A stretch of DNA of 64,000 nt from the NCBI GenBank assembly GCA_018873225.1, contig JAEILZ010000003.1, positions 5,265,435 through 5,329,434 of the forward strand. The letters run 5' to 3'. Origin of the DNA: [Phialemoniopsis] sp. UDSM-2020. Taxonomy: Eukaryota > Ascomycota > Sordariomycetes > Thyridiales > Thyridiaceae. Shown here one piece after another: positions 10,712 to 22,769 of this stretch. Made by a program: the position numbers and the translations under genes. A model generated the notes under the pieces. It worked only from the letters and a program-made list of their open reading frames with translations, was not told the origin of the DNA and searched no databases. Position 1 is the stretch's first letter. Every line of letters starts with the position of its first letter.

Positions 10712-13354
10712 TATCGTGGTTCGAGAAGGTTTCTCACTGGTCCATCACTTGAGCTTCACCAGCTGGTCAGAAGCCCGTAGAATACAAGCCTTCTCGTTGC
10801 CGTGGTCCAGAACGCGTACCGTTCAGATCGAATCAAGGCGTGACTGGACTTCGGCGTGATCTGTGTTTGTGCAACGAAGAAATGAAATTGTTGAATGAGT
10901 TTGCTCAGCCGAGGAAGGGCGTGTGGCTGAAGATCTTGCAAATGGCAGGAAAGGCTGGGCGCAGGGGGGATGAGAGATCTGAAATGTGATGTCTGATGCG
11001 AAAAGCGCGGCAGCATCTAAAAATGCTTGTGTGTGACTCTTTGGTCTTGCAAACAACCTGGGAGATTCTGTCTGTCGCTGATGTTGGATGGAGAGATGAT
11101 GAGGCAGAAGGCAGAAGGCAGAATCAGAGAGGTGCAAGAACAGCGAGACGATTGCGCCTCCTCGAGCAACTTGAGCGGACTGGAACCTTACTTTGGGAAA
11201 CTGGTACGCGCGGTGATGGGGACACACACAGAAAGACCGACCGGTTGAAAAATGACTCAATTTCTCTAACAGCAGAACCATGGATCGCAATGAAATGATT
11301 AATTCGTTGCCAGTCGCGGAGTCCGCTTTGCCCGCTTTGTTGCTCCTGTTTGCTTTGTCCGGGATGCCTTGGGCAAACAAAGCTGCACTTAAGGCAGCCA
11401 CGGCTGACTTTTCCCTCCTGCAAGGCTACCAAGAGCAAATTATGGCAATTTCCAGGTCTATCTTTGTGAAACCCGGAAATGGGTACTCAAGGTAGCACAT
11501 CACGATGTCCCCAGTAAATTCTATTCTTACTGAAGATCATTTTTGAGACGGGATAAGCATAGGTCCTCCAAGACTGGGTTGGATATAGCCATGGGTGAAG
11601 AAGTTGGGGAGGACAACATGGTATAAGCAGGGTTGAAAGGATATGCAAGCAAAGCAATACCTGCATTTTGAGAGCTGCACTTTAAGAACAACTGATGATG
11701 CACTGGTAGACTTCATCCATGAGGTGAAGGGTATAGAGCATCGTCAGCATACGTAGTCTCTCGCGCGCGAAGGCCTCTTAAGGCGCAATATTTCCATATG
11801 CCACCCCTAGACTTCTCTGTTGTCGCGTTCAAGTCGAGTTCCAACGCAACAGATTGCTTCAGTACTTAGAATAACCTCACTCACTAAACGAACTTGGGAC
11901 GTAGCCTCACTAATAGGAGTTGATGGAATATGTCCGTCTCCATCCACTTCGTAACTTGAAAATCATTCACTCGGTTGGATCACTCGGATAACTTGTGTAT
12001 CATGTACGTTATCGGAGAGTCCCTTATTCGTGTGGCCGTTACCAGGCCATCCTCGTCTTCAATGATGAGGCTTGTTGGTTAGATATGGCTTCACAATGTG
12101 TTTAGACTATTGTTCTAGCGCCAGCATGAGCGTAGTGATTAGTTGAACTCTACTGAACCAGCTAACAGGCGAATAGAAATACCTTCCAGCTAACTTTAAC
12201 CGTCAACTTGGCTCCTCAGCAACGTCTTGACACCCCTGCGAGTACTAAACTAGGTAAGCCTAGGCTGAACGAACCTTGTTTGGTGGACATGACTACGCCG
12301 CCTCTCTTCCTGAGTAAGACGACACCTGCCGCCAATGATCCCACTCATGAGGTCGTTGGGTGGTCATTGCATGGTATATTTCCGGCCACACAGGGAAATA
12401 TCCAACCTCGATGAACTGCTACCGACTATTCCGACTTGAAGATCACCATGCATGTAACCTTGCTAGCAGCAGTGGGCCTCTTTGCTGGGCTACGATTCTT
12501 ATCTCTCCAACGATCGTCGATACCGGAGCAGTTGTCACTTATTAATGAGATACCCGAGAAAGATAAGAGGCAGACACCGAGATAATGGCTCCCAGATAGG
12601 TTAGGCCACCTCGACCCCGGACTGGCGGTGACGATCTTTACCCCTTTCAGCATTCATTCCTTGATCCCCACGCGACGCAGGTCACTGGCACATGCCTGTC
12701 ACCCACACTTACTGCCTGCACATGTCTTCATGGTTGTTCCCCGATCAAACTCACCACCTATCAGAAGTGCAATTCCTTATCAAAGCTCTTCAAAGTGACC
12801 CGAGCCATGCAGCAAACACTGACCAAGCAACTGACCCTGGTGCCCGCGCTGCTTACTTTTTGCGGAACCTTCGCCGTTGATGGGGCGGGAGAACCAACGC
12901 TACGGATCCCAAGCCCGTCACACTCGTTCGAACGCTACCTGAGACTTACCACCGCCGAGCCGCATCTCGCTCTACGTATTTCCCTGGAGATGACTATCTT
13001 GACCAGTCCCACAGCAGAGGGCGCGCCTTTCTGCAAGCGTATTAGATGTCAACCGTTATCTTGGCTCCCGCCGCGTAGTGCCCTCAGAGCCAGCCACAGA
13101 CGTTGACTAACCCCGTACTGGACACCGGGCTCACGGGCAGACGTCTAGTTAGACCGCACGATAAGGTAGAACATGAGGTATTATGTGAACCCGGCTGCAG
13201 ACACGAAGGCAGGTGGTGTTCCGAGGTCCGGTATTCGGCATCCACCTCGCTGCCACCCCAAAGTGAAGAGTGAAGGTATAAGAAGAGGTCGTAGCGAACA
13301 TGTACTCGTCCCAGCGTGATCGGCACACCGTCAGCCAACCAATAGCTACTCACC
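10712..13354. other. 2.6-kb intergenic region, promoters of E2 and L-amino-acid oxidase genes
   Basis: The region separates two divergently transcribed genes. Frames of up to 190 codons near 10820-11400 show no family features and lie in pyrimidine-rich leader-like sequence. Nothing resembles a transposon, tRNA or relic gene. Several GATA motifs lie at 12561-13164, close to the oxidase. Confidence 0.5.
12561..13164 (+). promoter_or_regulatory. Candidate GATA-factor sites and TATA box upstream of L-amino-acid oxidase
   Basis: HGATAR matches occur at 12561 (AGATAA), 12580 (AGATAA) and 13159 (CGATAA), and in reverse at 12758 (CTATCA) and 12777 (TTATCA). A TATAAG lies at 13277, 78 bp before the start codon. 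Fungal L-amino-acid oxidases are often under nitrogen control by AreA/NIT2-type GATA factors. The count is only about twice random expectation. Confidence 0.3.
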
Positions 13355-15929
13355 ATGGCTCTGATGCTTGTTTCTCTTATTCTTGGCTTCGGCTCCGTAG
13401 CAGCGGCGTCGCCATCCACACTCCCCGTGCGGCTGGAGACGCGGGGACCCCTTCATTCGCGCTTGGCAAACATTCACCTAAGCTTCGAGAACCCGGTAGA
13501 CGGCCCTATCGCTTTTACCTATGGCTCGTGCTCCTCCTTGAGCCAACGTGATGCCCACCAAACTATCGCCCGCGGCCATCACTCCTCTGCAGAGAGGCTT
13601 GTTTGGGTACTTCCCGAGGATGCCACATCTGGTGGCTGCATCTCGGCCTGGTCTGACTCTGGCGTACTTATAGGCCGCAGCAAGAGTCAACATGTGAACG
13701 TCATGGGCCTACGCAAGCGGAGTTCCATGTCAAAGCGCGATGTTGCCGGCATCGCCATGACCACTGACAATGGCATCGATGCATGGGGTCCGTGGTTCGA
13801 TGGTGTCGAGCATCTCAAGGGCAGCAACATTAGTGCTGTAGACGTCCGTGCTGCCAAGAGCAAGCACGTTGGCATCGTCGGCGCGGGCATGTCTGGTTTG
13901 ATGACATATTTATGTCTGACCCAGGCTGGTTTCACCAACGTAGAGATCATCGAGGCAGGGCAGAGACTGGGCGGAAGAGTTCATACAGAGTACCTCAGCG
14001 GTGGTCCATTTGACTACTCTTATCAAGGTATGAGTGCATCACTGTACCAGACAACGACAGGCTATGGCAATCACTGACCTAATACATCACAGAAATGGGT
14101 CCGATGCGATTCCCCAACGTACGTTTCACACATACATGGTTCTCAATATTTGTCCTGAACTAACTAGGCATACAGACGATAACGTTGGGCAATGAGACCT
14201 ACAACGTATCTGACCACCAGCTCGTCTTCCAGCTTGCCGCGGAGCTCAACAAGCTGAACGGCAATGGAAAAAACCTGAGTGTGGATTTCATCCCCTGGTA
14301 TCAGTCCAACTCCAACGGACTATACTATCACGATGGAATCAGGCTCGCCAACGGTCTGCCACCAACCATCAAGCAGACCTCGGTAAACTCTTCATTGAAA
14401 GTGACCAACGCTCTGAATCCCTCCACGCAAGAGCTCCAGGACAAGGTGAACTCGGCTCTTCCCGGCAAGAGCTTCTATGCCGACATGGCCAAGAATATGT
14501 TCAAGGCTCACCGAGAGTGGATTGGTATAGATGACCCCCTTATGTCATCCAAGAGAGCAAAACACTAACGACCGACAGCGGATGGTCTCAGCGGCATGCC
14601 TGGCAACCAATGGAGTGAATTCGCCTACATGGTCAACTATCTAAAGGCCAACCTGAATGACACGGATGTTGTCAGCGGGGGCGGCTTTGCGACGGACTTT
14701 TGGGACACGGTCAGTATTGATGCAAAGACTCGATTCTCGCGGACCAGGCAACTAATACCCAGGTTTGCAACGCATAGCTCTACGAGGGCATGTACTTTAG
14801 TGCGACGACGTGGCGTACCATTGACGGAGGTCTCAACCGTCTACCTCTGGCTTTCCATCCTATGGTGGACAACGTTACTACCATGGTATGTGTCTGATTA
14901 GCAGACTGTGGGATAATCTGATCAGCTATGTTAACGGCAGCCCCCAGGACCGTAAAATCGAGCGCGTCAAGTACAGCTCCTGTTCGAAAAAGGTCACTCT
15001 GCAGTGGCGCGACAATTTCACGGACACGACTTTCCAAAACTCGAGCTACGACTATGCCGTGGTTGCCGTGCCGTTCTCCGTCGTCAAGCGGTGGCGCTTC
15101 TCGGACCTGCCGGTGACCATGGGGAATGCCATCGCCCACGTCCCGTACACCTCGGCTTGCAAGGTCGCTCTTGAGTTCCGGACGCGGTTCTGGGAGCATT
15201 TTGAGAACCCTATCTATGGGTCCTGCTCCACGTCCACCGACATTCCTGGTATTGGTAGCATTTGCTACCCGTCGTACAACATCAACGGCACGGGCCCGGC
15301 CTCCATCATCGGCTCATACATCTCCGGTGGGCAGTGGGGCGAGCACTGGGCTGGAACGCCCGAGGCAGAGCATGTGAAGTATGTCCTCGACGCCATGATC
15401 GAGGTCCATGGTGATGTGGCGCGAGATCAATACACGGGCAATTACAACCGGCGCTGCTGGGTGTTGGACCCGTTGGAGCACGGTAGCTGGGCCTCGCCCA
15501 TCGTCGGTCAGCATGAGCTGTACTTACCGGAGTACTTCAAGACACACAACAACGTATGTTGGCCCGGAGGCGACGCCCTTTGTTGATGATATTGGGCGAC
15601 TGAACGAGGACTTGGCTGACGTGCATTGCAGATGATCTTCGTCGGCGAGCACACCTCTTACACCCACGCCTGGATCGCGTCGGCACTCGAGTCGGGCATC
15701 CGCGGATCTGTGCAGTTGATGCTAGGTAAGATGGAAATGGAAATTTCTTTCGAAATCCTGAACGGGACATTAGTGCTGACAGAGTCGCCGACAGAGCTCG
15801 GACTGGTCGACGAGGCCAAGTCTACCGTTGAGAAGTGGATGGCTCGCTGGATCGATGTGGTACGTCGACTGCCTTTTGATTGAAGAACGGCTCCTTGCAT
15901 GTCCTTCAGTACTAACTTGCCCGCAGTGA
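13355..15929 (+). CDS. Secreted L-amino-acid oxidase (flavin amine oxidase family)
   Basis: Nine exons: 13355-14027, 14093-14118, 14176-14524, 14579-14709, 14778-14885, 14948-15553, 15632-15725, 15795-15859 and 15927-15929, giving 684 aa. It oxidises amino acids to 2-oxo acids, ammonia and H2O2 with FAD. A signal peptide (residues 1-18, MALMLVSLILGFGSVAAA) marks it as secreted. The FAD-binding GAGMSG lies near residues 176-181, followed by the acidic end EIIEAGQRLGGRVHT. GEHTSYTHAWIASALESGIR is the C-terminal flavin-contact region. RKR and SKR at about residues 120-128, before the catalytic part, suggest a kexin-cleaved propeptide. The last exon is only TGA. Without that final splice the protein would end in VRRLPFD at 15883. 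Likely role: extracellular nitrogen scavenging or antibiosis. Confidence 0.9.
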
Positions 15930-16847
15930 TTAATACATGATTTCGCGACCTCTTAGAGAGCGAGAGGCAAAGCTCATGTTATGCTGATGAATGGACGGAT
16001 GGCTGAATATTTTCCTCTTGGGAATGGACATGATGGGATGGTTTCTTGGCTGTGGAGGCAGTGTGGGGTGGCTGCTCCCGTCAGCAGGGGAGTTTCCGGT
16101 GTGCTTACGGCGGTCTTGGCCCCTGTCATTGGCCCAAGCGCGAGATGGAGGGGACCTGAATGCCGTCATTAGGTTTAGCTTGGCCACGGGTAATAGCCGT
16201 CTCTCTCCCTAGAACGCCCACTAAACCCGCCCGGCCGTCCATCATCCTGCCCCCAGAATAGCAGCGTGCAGGTGATCTTCACAAACACACCGCCACATGA
16301 CACCATGCAAATGGCAGCCAAGCGCTCGATGTATCCTGTCCTGGGGCCTGCTTGGCCCATTTCCCCTAGGGCTGAGGTGCCATTGTGTCCTCCCCTGCCC
16401 CTGTGCTGCTCTGTGGGAAGCTCAGCTGTCGCCCCTGCAGCCCGGTATGCGCGAGACTTGCGCAGGAGTGACAAGTGACGAGGGTTTCGAGGCTGTTCTG
16501 CTGCATGTTCACCTCAGCCAAGAGTCGGCCACCAACCACACAGCCCACCAAACGCCTTGGGACTGTCTCGGACCCTTGGCAATAATAGTCACGAGCAGTG
16601 CGATCCCAGGCAAACACCTCGAACACCTGTCCTTGCCATACTTGTATATATCAGGTGCGATGGGCTGTCGTCTGCCTTGCCCGTCCCCCCTCCTTCTTCC
16701 AACGACTCCTGACATTTGCGCAAGGACAGCACGATTAGCCACGATCGATCACCTGGCATACAGACGAGATCCTGACCAACAGACCCCTTTCGACCACCTA
16801 TAAAGCGACTCCAAGACGACGACGCTGTCGCGCCCATCTTGCCCAGC
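15930..16847. other. Intergenic, app1-like gene promoter
   Basis: Holds the 3' end of the oxidase transcript and the promoter of the phosphatase gene. A 168-codon plus-strand frame at 16297-16803 is Cys/Pro-rich with no family features and is treated as chance. Confidence 0.5.
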
Positions 16848-18264
16848 ATGGCCAAGCAGGTAGCACGGTCCGCGACGCACCGGAGCCAAGCCGACGAGAT
16901 GCAGCACCGCACGCGCACCGAGATGAAGTTCCTCGACACCGAGACGCACTTGCCCAAGGCGACGCAGCGCAATCTCCTCCAGGTCCTGAACCCCATGGCC
17001 AAGTCGGGCGGCCTGGCCAACAAGATCCCCGACATCCTCTCCTACTTTGGGTCCCGCAATCCCCTTCCCTTGTCCATCACGAAGAAGGACTGCGTCTGGC
17101 TGCTGGATAATGTCGCATACAAGTCGCCCTCGACGGGCGAGTGGGAGGCCGAGTTCGTCGCGTGTGCCTTTTCTCAAGAATCGTCGTGCGACGTGCTCGA
17201 CGCCGTGACCAAGGTGGCCAATAAGATTGACATCAAGGACGGCGACCCGGCGTTCGATACGATTGGCGAGCGCATTCAGCCGTTCCTGCAGGACATCCTT
17301 CCCGGGAGGCAGGTCCGAGCCCTGCATGGAGGCTCGACTAAGCTGGTGTTCAGCCCTGGCGGCCGCAACGGCATCAGCAGCGACATCCGGCGTCTACCCT
17401 CGTCCCCAGCCGGCATGGTCGTTCCCACGACTGCCGAGGTGCCGAAGGGTGCGACCGGCGAGGTTCAGATGAAAACCTTCTTTGCCGAGCCGGAAGGCTG
17501 GGCCGTCATCTCAGGTCAGTACCACACTGTCCCGAGCATGTCCGTGGACGGCGCGCCGGGCACAGTAAGCTAACCTTCCGTCTGATGTTGCAGATATCGA
17601 CGACACCATCAAGATCACCCAGACCAGCGACCCCATAGGCATCCTCCGGACGACCTTCACCGAAGCGCCGACACCGACGCAGGGTCTGCCAGAGTTCTAC
17701 TCTTATCTCCAGTCGCTGCTCACCAACACCTCGCCCTTTTTCTACCTGTCGGCCTCACCGTACAACTTGTATCCGTTCCTGCGCAGCTTCCGAGACCAAT
17801 ACTACCCTCACGGCCAGCTCATCCTTCGTGATGCCAGCTGGATGAGTGTCCCCGGCTTGCTGTCTAACCTAACCTTGGGCACGCAAGAGTACAAGGTTAG
17901 CCGGATGGAAAAGATCCATGGCTGGCTGCCCAAACGCAAGATGATCCTCATCGGCGACAGCACACAGGGTGACCCTGAGTCATACGGAGAGATGTAAGTT
18001 GCAGTTCCCTATCACCGAACCTTTTCTTGGGTTGGAAGCATTGCTGACGCGCTTTCCCTCCGATGTAGTTATCGGTCGTTCCCTGGCTGGGTCAAGATCA
18101 TCCTTATCCGCAAGGTGACCGACATTGCTGCCGTGGGCATCGAGTCCAAGAACGAGCCGGAGCGGTTCGAGAAGGCCTTTAAAGACGTGCCCAAGGCCGT
18201 ATGGCACGTCTTTGAAGACCCGGCGGAGTGCAAGAAGATTGTTCAGGATGCTGTTTCCAAGTAA
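16848..18264 (+). CDS. App1-type phosphatidate phosphatase (DUF2183)
   Basis: Three exons: 16848-17514, 17594-17993 and 18069-18264, giving 420 aa. The start at 16848 is the first ATG (MAKQVARS). The catalytic DxDxT motif is SDIDDTIKIT near residues 223-229, which straddles intron 1. It is followed by FYLSASPYNLYPFLRSF and KMILIGDSTQGDPE, the other conserved blocks of the HAD-like APP1 catalytic domain. Yeast App1 is a Mg-dependent phosphatidate phosphatase that makes diacylglycerol at cortical actin patches. The N-terminal half (about residues 40-200) holds the family's upstream domain, with RIQPFLQDILPGRQV. There is no signal peptide, so a cytoplasmic or peripheral membrane location is likely. 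The link to endocytosis fits the BAR proteins earlier in the window, but they are 13 kb away. Confidence 0.9.
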
Positions 18265-18913
18265 TGAGATCATTGATACATATCACGGCGGCGTTTTGGG
18301 TCACGATGTCTGGGTTTGGTACGGCGCTAAGGCGGGTTGAGGTGATTACATGGGGGACCGGATGAAAGTAATGCGCAACTTCGCGTCAGAGGGCGTTTCT
18401 GTATTCATGGCACGCCATGCCAATTGACTGTGCTTTTTGGTTCAGCATTCCCAACAAAATCGGCGTGCATGTGCTGCTTGAGTTCCGCCCATCAGATGGT
18501 TGAGCAAGCCTCCAACACCGGCCCGGCATAGTTGCAGATCAAACTGATTCTACGCATCCAATCCGGAATGATGCGGTTCAGAGGAATGCGCGCCAATGGA
18601 AACAAAAAATGATTTGACTGTGAGCAGTCTGCAGTCCCCGCCCCTCCGTCAGCTTACTGCCGTGTCGTGCCTGTCAAGAAGGCTATATGGAAGCGAAGCT
18701 ACCCCGCAGGGTGTCAAGGTACCTGTCTCGTCTCAGGGACGGTGTATTGCTCCACCCGAAGCTTCAGATGTTCCTGATGTCTTGTGAATCTGACATTTCC
18801 CATTCACGTTCTTTTTTCGTAATTCATTAATCAATTTATCTAGGATACTCATCACTACTATTGAGACGCTTAGCCATTTCATTCCCACCGAGCAATCTTG
18901 ACTGTATATCAAC
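18265..18913. other. Intergenic, GST promoter
   Basis: No supported frame. The final 150 bases before the GST start are AT-rich (around 18800-18850), consistent with a core promoter. Confidence 0.45.
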
Positions 18914-19702
18914 ATGGCAGAGGCACCCGCGAAGCGACAAAAGTCCTCCAAGGACGGGCCTTACGAGCTCATCTACTGGGGCGGCATGCCCGGACGTGGC
19001 GAGTTCGTGCGCCTGCTCCTCGAGGAAGCCGGCGTCGACTACACCGACACGGCGCACATCGAAAACGGCGTCAAGGAAGTCCTCGGGCTCATCGCCAAGG
19101 ACAACAAGGGAGACGGCGACAACCCGCCTGTCTTTGCCCCGCCCATCCTACGTCATGGCGACCTGGTCATCAATCAGACGCCCAACATCCTCCTGTATCT
19201 CGGGAAGCGCCTCGGCCTCGCGGGGGACCCCGAGGACGAGGACGCGCCCTACAAGATCAACGAGCTGGCGCTGACCGTGCTCGACGGCCTCAGCAACGAG
19301 ATCCACGAGTGCCACCACCCCATCTCCACGGAGCTGTACTACGAGGACCAGAAGGAGGCGGCGCTGCAGCGCAGCCAGGACTACGTCAAGACCCGCCTGC
19401 CCAAGTTCCTGGGCTTCTTCGAGCGCGTCCTCAACTCGCCCGCCTCGGGGAGCGGACCCTGGCTGTACGGCGGACAGCTGACGTACGCGGACCTGGTCCT
19501 GTTCCAGGGCCTCGACGGGACCAAGTTCCAGTTCCCCAAGGCCATTGGCAAGTACAGAGTATCGGGCGACTACGACAAGGTGTTTGCGCTCTACGACGCC
19601 ATCCTGGAGAGGCCCAAGATCAAGGCGTACCTCGAGAGCGAGCGGAGGCAGAAGTACTCGCTGTGCATTTGGCGGTACTACCCGGAGCTCGATGTGGAGT
19701 AG
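18914..19702 (+). CDS. Glutathione S-transferase, sigma-like
   Basis: A single exon of 262 aa starting at ATG 18914. The thioredoxin-like N-domain (about residues 17-95) has YELIYWGGMPGRGEFVRLLL, the typical first strand and helix of sigma-type and related GSTs. The glutathione-contact segment is APPILRHGDLVINQTPNILLY, with the conserved Pro before the third strand. The helical C-domain has LTYADLVLFQGLDG, the usual hydrophobic staple region. The family conjugates or reduces electrophiles and peroxides with glutathione in the cytosol. The gene has no introns and strong G/C third positions, suggesting high expression. It converges on the 5'-nucleotidase gene, with their ends 191 bp apart. The physiological substrate cannot be told from the sequence. 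Confidence 0.9.
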   Translation: MAEAPAKRQKSSKDGPYELIYWGGMPGRGEFVRLLLEEAGVDYTDTAHIENGVKEVLGLIAKDNKGDGDNPPVFAPPILRHGDLVINQTPNILLYLGKRLGLAGDPEDEDAPYKINELALTVLDGLSNEIHECHHPISTELYYEDQKEAALQRSQDYVKTRLPKFLGFFERVLNSPASGSGPWLYGGQLTYADLVLFQGLDGTKFQFPKAIGKYRVSGDYDKVFALYDAILERPKIKAYLESERRQKYSLCIWRYYPELDVE

Positions 19703-19893
19703 TGGTTCGAGGTGCGCTGCGAAGGAATCATGGGGAAGCTTGCGCCCCAGCAGAAGAACGGTCAAGAGACAAAACGCGAATGGTTATATCGTGAACTTCT
19801 TCATTTTCCGGACCCTAAACACCTCGCTATACAAACCCCATTTTGAACAATACAAAGAAATTCCCCAGTACAAAACATAAGAGCGTAGGCGAC

Positions 19894-21834
19894 CTAGAAA
19901 AACATGATCATGATGACAAAGACGGTGGTGAGTCGGCTAACAGGGGTCGCGACATAATCTTGTCGTCTCGCCTCACTCCGCTTGGCATTTTGGTGAATAT
20001 CGACCATCCGCTGCCCAAGGCCGATATTGATCGGGCTCTGCTGACGAATGTAGTCTTCGAGAACCTCTGTGATATTCTTGGGGAGCTCGCGGTCCTGCGG
20101 ATCCTTCCTCGGCGGTAGGTAGTTGTCTCCCTGACTGGTTCCGGCGATGAAGTCCGTAGTGGACATGGTGTAGTTCGCCTCGAGGTCCAGGGGCTTGCCC
20201 TCTATCTCGATGCTCCTCAACTCCCGAACCCCCTCATCTTCATTGTTCCTGCGCACCAGCTCGTACTTGACTTGGATGTTGCGCGACAGCTGAGGCGTGG
20301 TACCGATTGGCTCGCCTGACCACTGATTGACTCCGGTCACAAAGCCGTCGAACAGATCCCACACTTCCGAGCCAGTCAGCCTGACGTCGACGACAATGTT
20401 CTTGAAAGGGAAGGAGGTGTAAAGGTCGTAGCGCGTGATGTCGCCCGGCGGGAGGTCGGCACGGCAGCCGCCTCCGTTCATGATGGCGAAGTGAGCTTCG
20501 TTGGTGCAGTTGCGACTGTAACTGAGCATTGCGCTACACGGTCTTAGTTTCTTGCATGAACTGAGGACATCATCTGCTACAAGGGGTACTCACTCTGAGA
20601 GAAATTCTCCGAAGAGGCACGGTTCTTTCTTGCAGTTGCTGCTCTCGAGCTCAACGTCCGAGTGGCCAATAACCTCGGCTGCCCATGGAGCGAACGCTTC
20701 CCTCCATTGAAGGACTTTCTTGTGGAGCTTGGGCTCCTGTGGCAGGGACTGTGTCAAATGTACCGGATAGCCTGCAGCCTTGACGACCTTTCCGTGAGAA
20801 TCCCAGGTGATGTCGATATGCCCCAGCCACTCGGACCAGTGGAAGTCTGTGACAATGTACACTTTGTCGCCGTCCAGGTTCTCCTCGATGGTGGGATAGT
20901 CACCCTCTGGTGGTTCATCGTCACGGCCTACCATGGGGCCGAGCGGCGTGTCTGTGTGTCCGCCGATGATTAGGCTTAGGCCAGTGGTGGACCTGGCCAG
21001 CTCCTTGTCCTCCTCGTAGCCGATGTGAGTCAGCGCGACAATGCGAGTGATATTCGTTGTTGACAGGATCTCGTCTACGGTCCTCTGCACTGCCGGTATG
21101 ACATCGTGAAATTGTGTTTCTGCACCCGGCCGAGATTCCGTTCTGGTCGATTCGGTAACTGCCCCGACGACTGCAACCCCTTGATCCCAATAGATGTGAT
21201 ACGGCACCACGGTCTTGTTGACCACCTCGTTTTCGGACTCGATGTTCGCGGCAAGGACCGGAAAGTGCAGCATGGGGAGAAACTTGGCCAGGCCCTTCGT
21301 GCCCTCATCGAACTCGTGGTTGCCAAGCGTGAAGCCGTCGACACCAATCTCGTTGAGAGCTTCCGCGAGGATAGGATGACCGTGATAGCTGTAGAATAGG
21401 GTTCCAGTTGTCTCGTCGCCAGCAATCAGGAACAAATTGTCCTTGTTTTGCTCCCTTAGGCTCTGCAACGCCGACTTCAGGCGAGCTGACCCGCCCACGC
21501 ATTGGCTGTCTTTCCTGTGACTGTCCTTGCAATCTACTTCTGCGCCGCCAACCCACTCGTCGATGTGCGCATGCATGTCATTGATATGAAAGAAGGAGAC
21601 TGTCTGGGGCAGCTCCCTGTGCGGATGGGGCTCTCTAACAGGAACAGGAGCGGATCCAGGAAGCCCGTGAGGTCCTCGGAATGGTACTGAGGGCAACGGA
21701 AATGGTGGCCTCTCAGCTCGCTGCACAAGGATACTTTGCGAGAGAGCATTTCGGTGGGAACGAACGAAGAGGGCACGAGCATTGATCGAGAGACATGCCA
21801 ACATGATGGCAGTCGCGAATCTTGTGAGATGCAT
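19894..21834 (-). CDS. Secreted 5'-nucleotidase (metallophosphoesterase plus 5_nucleotid_C)
   Basis: Two exons, 21834-20594 and 20533-19894, giving 626 aa. The start at 21834 gives a clean signal peptide (MHLTRFATAIMLACLSINARA). The dimetal phosphoesterase domain shows HINDMHAHID (DxH), GDETTG, LGNHEFDEG (GNHE) and IIGGHTDTPLG (GH.H type), all expected for UshA/CD73-like enzymes. The C-terminal domain has FAIMNGGGCRADLPPGDIT and GTSQGDNYL, which contact the nucleotide. Family members release phosphate from extracellular nucleotides. The last residues (VSRLTTVFVIMIMFF) form a short hydrophobic tail with no charged end, so GPI anchoring is plausible. It diverges from the methyltransferase-like gene across 935 bp. 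Confidence 0.9.
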
Positions 21835-22769
21835 GGATAGCGAGGTCCGCCGGTATGACGCACCGGCTCCCTCACTAGATTGACTCGAGTCTCCCGAAAG
21901 AAGGAATTGGCCTAAACGCCCAAGGCAAAAGCACAATGAAAAGCCGAGTTTCAAACGAGAACATGGAGGGAAAGCGACAAACAGACTCTGTCTGGATGAT
22001 GCAGTGTTTGTGTACCCTATGGCCCCTGACCCTAATCAGCGCAAATGCGGCCGTCTTGCTCTGATGATTCCAAGTATCCATGGAATGGGTTTTCTTTCAG
22101 TCAAAACAAATCAGAAAAAAACGCACGCCCGAGCCATAACCGGTGCAGAGTCGCGTCATGGTCAGCTCAAATCTGGATATGGCCACATAACATGGTCTGG
22201 TTGAAGGGGCGGTGGTGTTGTGGTGGTCCGGTGCCTGTCTAGGTCCGGTCGAAGCAGTGCCCAGCCCGGTGGTTTCATGGTTATTCACGGCTTTCCGTGG
22301 TAGTAGGGTTCCGCTCTCTTAATTCTGGTGGGATTCTATTCTTGGAGAGCCCCAACGCAATGCAGCACATCCTTTTCATAGCTTCCTCATGATAAGGTAG
22401 TGTCCAGGTGTCCTAACCACAAGGCTGGTGGTAAGGATATTTGACTGCCCTGTTCCACCACTTGAACCGGAACATCGGCCTTTTTGAACCATGTTTTGCA
22501 AAGTAGTGCTTTGGAATATACTCACGGACGTGTGATGCCCCCCACGGTCGGTTATCACGCAAGCAACACCTCAAAAGGGGTCATGACGATCTGGGGTACA
22601 TGTGCGACATGCAGTGGGATATTCGGATCCGTTCTTGCAAATCAGGACGCTTTCCGATCAAGCTACATCAATGCGGATGCAGCGTCCTTATTCGTGTAAC
22701 GCACGTTGAGCAACCGGGTGATGCCAAGGCTCTCTTATTTAATCACCATGAGCTGTCCCTAGTCAGAGA
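21835..22769. other. Divergent intergenic region
   Basis: Shared upstream region of the 5'-nucleotidase and the methyltransferase-like gene. Short frames at 22004-22700 lack family features. No tRNA or repeat was recognised. Confidence 0.5.

Noticed and set aside
10823..11401. 192-codon minus-strand frame upstream of the E2 gene
   Set aside because: Starts without ATG, Ser/His/Arg-rich without motifs, and lies in pyrimidine-rich leader-like DNA of the E2 gene.
18898..19794. 298-codon frame overlapping the GST gene
   Set aside because: Shadow of the GC-rich GST coding sequence; Arg/Pro/Gly-rich with no family features.
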